Assembly (NCBI GenBank): GCA_018389105.1
Contig: JACATO010000632.1
Location: 1 to 64,000 of the forward strand
DNA: 64,000 bases
Direction of reading: 5' to 3'
Source: Nautilus pompilius
Taxonomy: Eukaryota; Mollusca; Cephalopoda; Nautilida; Nautilidae
Positions 49,615-61,500 of this stretch are shown piece by piece. How positions within the stretch are numbered: position 1 is the stretch's first letter; each line of letters starts with the position of its first letter. The position numbers were made by a program, and so were the translations under genes. The notes beneath the pieces were generated by a model that had not been told where the DNA came from, did no database searches, and saw nothing but the letters and a program-made list of their open reading frames with translations.

Positions 49615-51804
49615 GGGGAGAGAGAGAGATGACGTCATTACAGGGAGATGACGTCGGTACAAAGAGAGAGAGAAACATGACGTCATTACAGAGAGATAAC
49701 GTTGATTCAAAGAGAGAGAGACATGACGTCATTACAGAGAGATGACCTTGGTACAAAGAGAGAGAGACATGACGTCATTACAGAGAGATAACGTTGATTC
49801 AAAGAGAGAGAGACATGACGTCATTACAGAGAGAGATGACGTTGATTCAAAGAGAGAGAGACTTGACGTCATTACAGAGAGAGATGACGTTGATTCAAAG
49901 AGAGAGAGACATGACGTCATTACAGAGAGATGACGTCGGTACAGAGAGAGAAACATGATGTCATTACAGAGAGATGACCTTGGTACAAAGAGAGAGAGAC
50001 ATGACGTCATTACAGAGAGATAACCTTGGTACAAAGAGAGAGAGACTTGACGTCATTACAGAGAGATAACGTTGATTCAAAGAGAGAGAGACATGACGTC
50101 ATTACAGAGAGATGACCTTGGTACAAAGAGAGAGAGACATGACGTCATTACAGAGAGATAACGTTGATTCAAAGAGAGAGAGACTTGACGTCATTACAGA
50201 GAGAGATGACGTTGATTCAAAGAGAGAGAGACTTGACGTCATTACAGAGAGATGACGTTGGTACAGAGAGATGACGTAATTACAGAGAGACTTGACGTCA
50301 TTACAGAGCGATAACGTTGATTCAAAGAGAGAGACTTGACGTCATTACAGAGAGAGACGACGTCATTACAGAGAGATGACGTTGGTACAGAGAGATGACG
50401 TAATTACAGAGAGATGACGTCATTACAGAGAGATGACGTAATTACAGAGAGACTTGACGTCATTACAGAGCGATAACGTTGATTCAAAGAGAGAGACATG
50501 ACGTCATTACAGAGAGATGACGTCGGTACAGAGAGATGACGTAATTACAGAGAGATGACGTCGGTACAAAGAGAGAGAAACATGACGTCATTACAGAGAG
50601 ATGACGTCGTTACAAAGAGACAGACATGACGTCATTACAGAGAGAGATGACGTTGGTACAGAGAGATGACGTCATTACATAGAGAGAACGTCATTACAGA
50701 GAGATGACGTCATTACAGAGAGATAACGTCGGTACAAAGAGAGAGACTTGACGTCATTACAGAGAGAGATGACGTTGGTACAAAGAGAGAGAGACATGAC
50801 GTCATTACAGAGATGATGACGTCATTACAAAGAGAGAGACTTGACGTCATTACAGAGAGAGATAACGTCGGTACAAAGAGAGAGACTTGACGTCATTACA
50901 GAGAGAGATGACGTTGGTACAAAGATAGAGAGACACTTGACGTCATTACAGAGAGATGACGTCGTTACAAAGAGACAGACATGACGTCATTACAGAGAGA
51001 GATGACGTTGGTACAGAGAGATGACGTCATTACATAGAGAGAACGTCATTACAGAGAGATGACGTCATTACAGAGAGATAACGTCGGTACAAAGAGAGAG
51101 ACTTGACGTCATTACAGAGAGATGATGACGTCATTACAGAGAGATGACGTCGTTACAAAGAGAGAGACTTAACGTCATTACAGAGAGAGATGACGTTGGT
51201 ACAGAGAGATGACGTCATTACAGAGAGATGACGTCGGTACAGAGAGAGAAACATGACGTCATTACAGAGAGATGACGTTGGTACAAGGAGAGAGAGACTT
51301 GACGTCATTACAGAGAGATAACGTTGATTCAAAGAGAGAGAGACTTGACGTCATTACAGAGAGATGACGTTGGTACAAAGATAGAGAGACACTTGACGTC
51401 ATTACAGAGAGATGACGTTGGTACAACGATAGAGAGAGAGAGATGACGTCGGTAAGAGAGAGACTTGACGTCATTACAGAGAGAGATGACGTCGGTACAG
51501 AGAGAGACTTGACGTCATTACAGAGAGAGATGACGTTGATTCAAAGAGAGAGAGACTTGACGTCATTACAGAGAGATGACGTTGGTACAGAGAGATGACG
51601 TTGGTACAAAGAGAGAGAGACTTGACGTCATTACAGAGAGATGACGTTGGTACAAAGAGAGAGAGACTTGACGTCATTACAGAGAGATGACATTGGTACA
51701 AGGAGAGATAACATTGATTCAAAGAGAGAGAGATGACGTTGATTCAAAGAGAGATGACGTCGGTACAAAGAGAGAGAGAAACATGACGTCATTACAGAGA
51801 GATG
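49615..51804 (+). repeat. Minisatellite of TGACGTCA (CRE) motifs with GAGA linkers
   Basis: The array is built from two related half-units. One is TGACGTCATTACAGAGAGA; the other is TGACGTTGATTCAAAGAGAG or TGACGTCGGTACAAAGAGAG, often with TAACGT or TGACCT variants. In the first part they alternate with a period of about 46-48 bases; later the order is irregular and half-units are repeated. By hand I count about 44 perfect TGACGTCA octamers, the palindromic cAMP-response element bound by CREB/ATF bZIP proteins, plus TGACGTAA variants. A block of about 185 bases is duplicated exactly at an offset of 355. Open frames here are Ser/Leu/Thr repeats and not proteins. Confidence 0.97.
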
Positions 51805-52734
51805 AGAAAGCTGCAGATGGTGGGGCGGAACCCCAGTAAAGCCTGTGCAGAGTGAGGAACCTCAACAGAAAAGAAATATTTTTGGACGCCCACCCTATTC
51901 TGAAGGAGAAAAGATGGAGATATTATGGCGTTGTTTCCTTTGATAAAAAGCAGCCTCAAACTGGATGAACAAGAGTAAGGTCCAGCAAAAGTTCTCCACA
52001 TCTCCTTAGATAGAAACCTGTGAAGGGACTCAGACATGTGACCATTATCTCTCCCTTAGATTAGTTCACAGTCACCCTAGAAAAAAAGAGAGAGAAAAAC
52101 TGTTAAGTTTTATTTTTACTTTCCAAGAAAATCACAGAAATATGAACTTTATCAGAATATTCCAAAAGCTTTGTTTTTTTTATAATTTATGGCTAAAAAA
52201 ATTGCAGAATAATCCGTTTACATTGGATAATCAATGACGGGGGAATTAGCTACCAAAAAAATAAAAGTCTTCAATAAATGCTTCGGATTAGAACTGGAAT
52301 AAAAGTAGATTACATAGGTAAACCCCAGCCACATATAAGACTGGAGCAGGAGCGAGAGACCAACAGGTTGTTAGGCAGAGCTGCCACCACAAGAAGGTTT
52401 TGCTACATGCTAAAGAAAGGAAGTTTACAGTTACTGATGCGCACTATTTCTAGAGGCAGACTGCTGAGGAAATAGGTTTAAAAGAAAATCTTAGGCAACT
52501 TTTACTGTCCAAAAAAAAAAAAGAGGAAAGTTCACTAAAATATATCTATGCAAATTAACTTTCCTCCTGATGGTAACAGAGAAGATTTTATTTACCACTA
52601 ATGAAGTAAAGGGAAGTGAACTAAATCCCTGCTTTTTGTAAAAGTCACACCACCTTTCTGTTCTTACCTTCTTTGACACCACCAGCAATTTAGTATGAAT
52701 TCTAAGATGCTTGAAATGCAATATCAATTTTAAC
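51805..52734. other. Unique AT-rich sequence, no gene recognised
   Basis: A minus-strand frame at 52,037-51,792 and a plus-strand frame at 52,278-52,475 are unrecognised. Neither has a clear splice or promoter context. Confidence 0.4.
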
Positions 52735-53165
52735 TGGTGGTGGTGGTGGTGGTGTGGTAGTCACTGGACTGCCAAGTTGGGGGCCCAGTTCAAATCTTGG
52801 TTAGGACTGGCGGCTCAATTTGACATATTTCCCTAGCTCGGTTTCTTCTCACCGCGAAGAAATTAAGAGTTCTATTCAGCCTTCCCATGCCAAAGCCAAA
52901 AGTGCCAGAAGCTTCCTTGCACGGGACTAAGAATACTGTCTGGCAGATAGCTGCAATACGATATGCCTATACCGCAGTTGTCTCCCGTGTAAACATTGGA
53001 GCGCAATACAACAGCATTGATTCTGAATCATTCTGCTGTCACTGCTTTGGCTGACATAAACTGATCTCCCGTATGATCTTCCCACCTCTAATCAGAAGAG
53101 TTCAGGCAGCTCTAGAAGGTTTACGCCATGGTCTCCCGGTAACATCACAACATACAGACAACTTT
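52735..53165 (+). mobile_element. tRNA-derived SINE-like element
   Basis: A (TGG)n run leads into TGGTAGTCACTGG (52,755-52,767), resembling an RNA polymerase III A box. It is followed by AGTTCAAATCT (52,787-52,797), resembling a B box (GGTTCRANNCC) at 8 of 11 positions. The start-to-start spacing of 32 is shorter than in a normal tRNA. The following 350 bases or so are clearly GC-richer than the surroundings. The 3' limit is uncertain and no target-site duplication was identified. Confidence 0.4.
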
Positions 53166-56100
53166 CAAACGACAAGGATAAAATTGAAGTCAGACTTGTT
53201 ATTTCAAGTCCTTTGCCTTGTGAAGACGAAATTCATCTGAAGTTATTGGTTTCAGCTAAGCAAACAAATCATCCGCATCTCTTAGAAAGTGAACAATTTA
53301 ATGATGCTGAAGAATATTCGTTTTGTTTTTTTTTTAGGAAGGAATAAAAAAAAAGAAAAATATTAAAATAGGAAATTTACTTTTGGTGAAGCAATGGTTA
53401 ATAATCAAAAAACAAACTCGATAATGTGTGCAGTATTAACTGTTTTCATTATTTGCCTGGGTTGGTTATTTGCACAAATTAGCATAAATACAAAAACAGA
53501 CTCTGTGACTGGTTTATTTTACTTAACCTTAAACATAACACGAGCATATTGTATTTGTTAAGTGCTATAAAGACAAAATCTATCTATTTAACTAATTCCT
53601 GCCCGCGCAGAACAACCCTGCAGCCTAATATTGTTATTTTCCCCATCTTCTCCCTGCTGGTTATTAAAGTAATTGGCAATTAGAATTTCAAGGCACCCCG
53701 CTGCAGTATTGCCAGGTATTTAATATTGCAAACTTGAACGTCCCCAATATTAAGAGATTAGCAGCTGCGGGTATAATTTATAAGCCGAGTCAGTAAAACC
53801 AGTTTGCAAAAAGCTTGTTATCACATGAAAGAAAAAGATCCCTTCTTTTCTTTTCCCTTCTTTTAGAATGCGATTCGTAATTGACACTATTAGAGTATCG
53901 ATTATGGCGAGTATTGCATGATACATCAGAATAATAAAATTACTTCATTCATTTCAATACATAAACCGACCGTTCATTAACACTTGCAATTATGCTAATG
54001 TCGTCTTTGAGGGGGGAAAAACACAACCTGTTTTCGTAAAATTAATAAATCTGAATAAGTTCTCAGTTTAGTACAAGGGAATGGGAAGTTATCAATGCGA
54101 AGGAACATCCTGCAGGGACATTCACCGTCACCACACAGTGAGCCCAGCTTATCTCACTTATTCTTATTAGGAACAATTTTTTAAAAAAATATATATATAT
54201 TACTAAACCTAACAAATTCCCTAGCTAGTGAACGGAAACTCTGTTGGTAGTCTAGTGGACATTGTAGTTGAATCTTTCATTTTCATATCAGTAGGAAGAC
54301 AACCGTAAACGAACAGGCGAATGAACTCTCTTATTTTCAGTGCATGCATTTAATGGGAAATTCCAACTGCTGTTTATAGCTGACAACAATATAATTAACT
54401 AAAGCCTTACTTGGGGGGAGATCAATAAATTCTCAGCTACACCCACAAATCTACATATGCCGTTGGTGTTTGAGTACAATTTTATGCAAAATTTCTTAGT
54501 ATATTTTTATCCTATACTAATGAATCAGGCATCTTTTGATGCTATTTTTTTAAAAAGAATTTTAATTTATACATTCAAAGACAGTAACTGCTAACCATCA
54601 TATAAAGACAAGCAACAAGAAGACTAAGGCAAAGACTTTAATCAAACATCTGCACGGAAAGTGCCGATACATTTCATCAAGACCTTTTAGGTGTCGCATC
54701 CTACAGGGAAGAAGCGGGCAGCTGAGTTTAAGCAAGGATGGACCAACAATGAAGAAGATGGTCAATAAAATATAGACAGATTGCAAATGGCTGATGATAC
54801 CGGGTTGATTGATATTGTGTAGGTGGATAAGCTGACAACAAGCCATAATATTGTAAAGATGCTTGGGATTAGCTACAGTTCAACACGTACTGTAATAGAT
54901 GAAATTCTCTGTACAGATAAAGTGTCGGCAAGACGGGCAGCCAGACAGGATGTTGTTAGCTAGACAGAAGGAACACAAGACAAACATCCAAAGATCTTTT
55001 ACCAGAAAAAAAAAAAAACATTTTTGAATTGGCTGTAGTAACATGGGCTGAAATGTAAGTCCAATGATTTGATTCCAAGAGAGAACAGCAGATTATGGAT
55101 TGGAAGCACTTTGAATTTTCCCTGTTGAATAAATTTCTTCATTTAGAAAAGTGAAGGCAACCATTTTCTCAGATTTAAAGGAGTTAGTGTGATGGAATGT
55201 TGGCAAAAGGGGTTCACAGAAAATAATAAGCAGATGAATTACAGCATTTAGAGTAAGCAATAAAATCAAATTGTGGAAAATATTAAAGGCAATGCTACTT
55301 CAGGATAATTCCCTATTTCACATCGCCCAAATCCTAGCAACTGCGGCAACTGAATGTGACTGAATTAATCCATGGTAACCACAGCATGGTTTGCTGCCTC
55401 ATAAAGTTTACTATCCAGACTTTTTCCTTATTTCTAATAAATTAAAAATCAGCTTTGTGGAACCAGACTTTTATAACATTGTTGTTTAAAAGCTGCTGTG
55501 AATAAGTTTTAAAGAGCAAAATGAAAAGTTTATCTTTAATGGGTATGAACACATTTGGGAGGATTGTAGAGGTAGCAACCGAAAAATCGTACATCTTAGG
55601 GTAAATCATAGTAAATGTTTGAATTATTGGTCATTGACTTGCAAACCTTTTTTGACTGATATACAATACAAATGATGTCTGGACATTTCTTTACACCCCG
55701 ATGTTGATCTGTGCACCCTCAGATCTTTTCCTAGCTGTTGTGTTTCTTGGATGATCAACATAGATGAGCAAGTTGAAACGCTTCTCCTACAGAAAAAAAA
55801 CAACAAAGGGCTGGAAGGTTCAGCGACCTAGGTAGCCATTCAGCAAAACCATTGCACCCACTCCACTTGTATGGAGATGTTGTATTATTTATAAAGTCAT
55901 GAATAAGGCTGTTCTGTCATTCTGAATGGGGTATTGAAAAAATTAACTGAGCTCTCTATTTCACTGCCCAGACATTGAAATACCCTGTGGTCCAAGACTT
56001 TTGTGCCACCCTGTATTATAAAAAAAAATATATATAGTGCATTTAAAACAAAAATTTGTTGTCCTTTTCCATCAGCTTAGCGATTATCAACTAGAATTTT

Positions 56101-58500
56101 TAAATACTGACATTTTCTTTCAGCTGGCTTACATTATTTTCTAAGAAGACCAAAAATGGAAGCATTTTTGTGTTGATGCAGGTAAAATAACGAGAAACCT
56201 GAAACAGGGTTGTTAATAGGCGCGGTGACGACAGACACTGAACAGAAGAGGTTACGTACGTCTTTAGCAGCAACCTGCAGCCACAAGAGCAGAAGATACT
56301 GCTACTGGCAGGACTCAGAGCGGCTGCCCGTCCAACCTACTGAAATAGAGCTTCACTGAGAAGAAATGCGGAACTGGAAATTGTTCTGACTGATTTCTAC
56401 TTATTTCAGTCTGAGTGGAAATTCTTAGTCTTCACTATCACTTTTCATGTAATTAGCATTTCAGTGTTAGACAATTTGATAATAGATTGATGGAAACTGT
56501 GTTCAGCCATTTTTGAGTTACCTATGACTTTAACATTACATAATTTTACCACTGATTCTGGAAACTTTATCTTCTAAATTTCCCATGACTGTGCACACTA
56601 GCATTTGATGTCACTAGCATTTTAACCCTCTACAAGCCACATTAAATTCTACTTCACTTATATCACCAGCAGTGCATTTGCAACCTAAATTAGAAGCGCT
56701 AGTATCTGTATTTAACTGGCTGCATATTAAGTCAGGTATTGGTTATAATGAAAAACATTCAGAGGTAAAGTAAAATACAGATTTATCGTTATGAAGGCAT
56801 TTTGTGATAATGAAGAAGATACTACGCACCACAGTCCCTTATGGCTCAGAATGTGCTGATTAATACAAATACAAAGACTAATGAGGTGGAAGTAGACCAA
56901 GGTAGTATATGGAAGGTTAATAATATTTTAAAATATATTCTTCTTTTCTTTCATTTGCTTATAAATAAAAATAATATCATCTGATAATAGTAATTTATAT
57001 ATTTCACATTTCTAATCTATAACCAATAGATTCAAAGATAAAACCAGAATTAACCAACGATGTGTTACTATTCTAAATTTAACACAAAATTTCATTATTA
57101 ATTACAGATCTAGAGAAATTTTATAAACTTCTGAATAAAGTAGAATTTACAGGAAGATTCAGAAACTAAATGATTAGTAAAATTTTTCTTAAGATTAAAA
57201 AAGATGGACACATGAATTGAATAAATTACTAGTTCTCATAGGAACCAAATATCATGGCATCTTTTTGATGATCACAGCGTTGTATAATCTCACTGTAATG
57301 GAATCAGTTTAAATTTTACATGTTTGGTTAGTTTGTGGTGAGTGGAGGTGATGAGTTTTCCCATGAATGCTAGTCAGTCTTGGAAGCTGGAATTAAGCTT
57401 TTAATTCTCATTCTCTATGTATAGCAGAAGTCAGCTGAATTTTGCTTATTGTCAAACCACATAATCACAATGGAGCATTTCTGTGTTCCTCCTTGTATAC
57501 TCTTAAAGTCCGCTTCTGAGACTTTAAGTGCACAATGTAAAACTTCATTAAATATTACTTTTAATTTAAAATATTTAAAATTAATGAATTTGATCTTATG
57601 ATTAAAACTTGTATTTTGTTTTGATTTTCCATTTAAATAAATAAAATTATTATCAGAAGAAAAAGAGAATACAAAGAATTTTGTTATTATTTTAAATTAA
57701 AAGTAATTTTTGTATTTATGAAAGATTTTTGCTGGCGTTTTATGTAGCAGATGAACTTCATTTCTAGGACCTGGATTTGGCATCAAAACATCACAAGGGA
57801 TGATCCAAGTCATCAGTAACCTGTCAGCATCACTTTTTTGGTTTTGCAAGTGAGAAGAAACTTTATGTGAAGTTGTACAATGGTGCTACTTAGAATAAAT
57901 TCTCTCACATGGATGCTAGCAGCCATCAACATTAAGCCCGGATCATTTACCAGTACAATAAGCCATATGGAATAGCCAGCTTATTCTCCAAATCACCACA
58001 ATCCAATCGTCGTCCATGTTTGAAGCATAATTCAGGCGGCTATTGCAAAATGTCCAATGCTACCACAAACCTTGCAGGAATTTTGTGATATCTTTGTAGT
58101 GGAATAGGACGATCTGACTAGATCAACAATGGGATGCTGGTGCCAAGCCATTTATTCTTGCTAAAGGCTCTCACACAAGATGCCACTCTGGAACAAAATG
58201 GCAGATTTCACAGACCCTGTCTTCTTAACTGAAAACCTTTGTTTTTGAGAAGTGCCATTAAGAACCTGATGTGACATGATTATTAAATGATATTTTTAAC
58301 ATTCGTCAACATTTAGAGTCTCCTTAAATTATCATTTATACACATTCTAATTTTACTTTTCTAATGTTACTTAACAACATGACAGTGATGTTGATCCTCA
58401 GCAATTTTTGAGCATGAATTTTATAAAGGATTTATATGAAGATGGATACAGTGACAAATGATTGATTTGCATGGTGCTGTAAGATACATTAAAAGGCTTT
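53166..58500. other. AT-rich intergenic or intronic DNA
   Basis: No frame longer than about 82 codons and none recognisable. A slightly GC-richer patch at 56,215-56,345 has no supported splice sites. No similarity to the palindrome arms was noticed. Confidence 0.5.
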
Positions 58501-61500
58501 CTTAAAAATATGCTTCAGATGTTTTTAATTGTTACAATTAATTAATTAAAATCCAATCTAAATTAATTTATATCCTTTATTTGTTTTTTATTGAAGATGC
58601 TCATGTGGAAACCTTTAGAAAAAACAAGAGTGAATTCACAACAAATACAACTTGGGCACCATTTGACAACAGATGAACCTTTCATCCGATTGTATTTCCT
58701 CTACCTTCATAAATTCTACATATAAAACCCAAATCTGGTCATCACCTAACCCTGCATATAAAATAGTGGGCAATTATAAACTGGACTTAGCCTTTGACGA
58801 CACTGCTGCTAGAGGCCATCAGATATTTTCAAAACATTAACTGCTCTGTTAGAGAAACTGACACACAGTTAGTTGATTGCATCTCTTTTAGTCTGTCTGC
58901 ATCACTTTCTTTTGAACAACAAAGCTCTTTTTTGCATAATTAATACACTACAAGCTTCAGAAGAGCTTCTAGCAACAGCTGCTCCTGACGTGTCTGTGTG
59001 ATTCTTCAAATGGGATCTTCTGTATGGCAGCACACTGCTGGAGAGATGTTCATATGTGTGGGAATTATTCCAATGTTCTGCCTTCATATTTACAATTTTC
59101 TTTATTTATTTATTGAAAATGAAATGTTGACCAGAAAGAAAAACTTTAATTTTTCCAAATAAAGAAATCCTAATTACAAAATATATTTACTTACGAATTT
59201 TAATTCAATTAAAATGTACAAAAAAAACAAAACCTAGCCAAGGTTAATAATATTCTAACTAATTAATTCTATATGATTTTGTGGGGTAGTGGATTATGTA
59301 ATGGCTTTTAGTATCCAGCCATTGGTGTGATTTTTCCACATGAGTTTTCTTTTACTTCTCAGCAAAAAAGTTCTAATGTGTTTTTTTTTTTGTTAGCGTG
59401 TACCATGGCAGCCATTTTGTTTTGTGCCAGCCATCTCTTCACCAGCACTCCAAGTCGTCTGATTGGAGCAGTTCTTAAGGAGAGTGAAATCTAATTGTTT
59501 CTAACTTATTGAGCGGCATTTCTGTCTGCTGTCTACACATCTTCACTTATAATTCATTTTTATGAGCCATCCAAAAGTACGAGACCATTATTCTAACACA
59601 AGCTGTATGTGTCCAAAAGTAGGCTCTGTATTAATAAATACTAACTAATTACAAACCCTTAGAAACAACAAAATATTTAAACAAATCTCTATGTAAAATA
59701 TATAATGTTCCTTGATGCAAATAAACAAAAGTGGCAAGACTAACTCCCTTCCTTATTAACTGATGCATATCATGAGACCATTTTTGATTTGAAGACAAAC
59801 TATGTCTGTTATCTAATCAGAGTTTGATAATTTTTATAGCTTTTTATTAGAAATGTAGTATATTCAAAAATAAATGGCAGAACAATGGAGAAGATTATGA
59901 TCCATTGGTGACTCTAAACTTAAAAATGTGGTTTCAGAAAAAGATCTAAGGAAAATCATCTACATACTGAATATGCTATGCAAGGATGGAGTCCTTATTT
60001 AATTGGTTAAAATGAATTCAGCAGAGATGTTCTACAATATTTTCAAAGCTTTAAAAAATACTAGGTCTGCTAACTTTGCATTATACACATTTAAGAAAGG
60101 ACCTAATATTTACTAATAATTATTTCCAAAGTATTTAAGGATCTTTTTTTTTTTGAGTGGTGTGGGCAATGTATGGTGTGTGTAAAGTTCATGAATGTGT
60201 GTGCATCTCCGAAGAGAAGGGAGGAAAGCCTCGATGGAGCGAAAGCTCCTTTTGTCCTGGCCAAGGCCAAATGGAGCTGAAACTCCTAGAAAGGGACAGA
60301 TTTGTTCATCTATCTACTAGTGGTCATAATTACAAATTAACTAAGATTCAAGCCAACTGGTTAGATGTTAGGAAATATATTTTAAAAATTAATAAATTTT
60401 TTAATGAGTAGAACAAATTAATAGCAATTGTAGTTAGTAGTAACAATATAAATCAATTTGGGAATGTATTAATGGCTTTTTTTGAAAGCCATGATGACTT
60501 CTGGTCTTCGTGTGACTACAAAACTGAACTAAATTAAAGAGGACACATTTCATCAGTATTTGTAGTGTTAATGTGTTCATTTGAAGCAAATGATGAATGT
60601 TAAGGCAGTTTTATACTGGCAGTAATTTTCAGCTACAATTATAGTGTATGAGAGCATTTCATGTTTTACAACCATTGGTTATAGAACTACAAAGAGACCT
60701 TTGACTGATGGCTATCTTCGCCAACATCGGGGCTAAGAGGAAAGAAAATACAGCCAACTGTTTGCATGGTGAACCCAAAGGTTTTGCTTTGCCTATAGTC
60801 AGAGCAGAGATCAGACATTGGATCAAAATGATGCACTTCATTGATGATGTTGGAAATAAAGTAAATTTTTGTCAAAGATGGCAGAAAATATATTTGATCT
60901 ATGTGTATATAATAGTTCAGAATTCCTGTTCCTCTATGTCTTAGAGATTAACGAATCCTTAGCAAAGTAGGTTGATATAAAGTGAACAACTTCTGGTAAC
61001 GGACTGAAAGTCCATGTGACTTTTACTTAAGTTGGTGCTCAAATAAACAGCCAGAACCTGCACACATCTAAACAAAGATGCAGATGTAGAATCCTGCTAT
61101 TCTGTAAGATTACTTCAGGAGAGGCGCTAGCGGTCAGACAAACCACGAGAAATAAAAGTTCTAATGCGACGGAAGCAAATAGTTCATACGAGCTGCAAAA
61201 GAAGCCTAAGAACCATTTGGTTTTTACAGATTTTAATTAAATGGTTTGGTAAAAAAAGAGAGAGAGATTAATAATCCATGCTTGTTCTGAAACGAATCCT
61301 AAAATGGAAAGTAGGAAGAATCACTAGTTCTAAGTTTGTCAGTTCTGGCAAGACGATTGCTCAAGCAGCAATATGACCCCAGTTAGAGCATGATTTTCGA
61401 AATACAAGAAATGATGAAGGGCCCTGTATCTCAACTACTGTGACCAACAGAAATTGTGGTTTTCGTGCGAAGTGCGAACCCTTAAAAGCTAACAAAGTGA

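Noticed and set aside
49732..51722. Open frames of 60-100 codons in the CRE array (Ser/Leu/Thr-rich or Glu/Arg-rich)
   Set aside because: They are translations of a tandem repeat whose unit length lets frames run on. They have no unique content, promoter or splice context.
51792..52037. An 81-codon minus-strand frame next to the CRE array
   Set aside because: Unrecognised, overlaps the array end, and has no splice or promoter signals that I can support.
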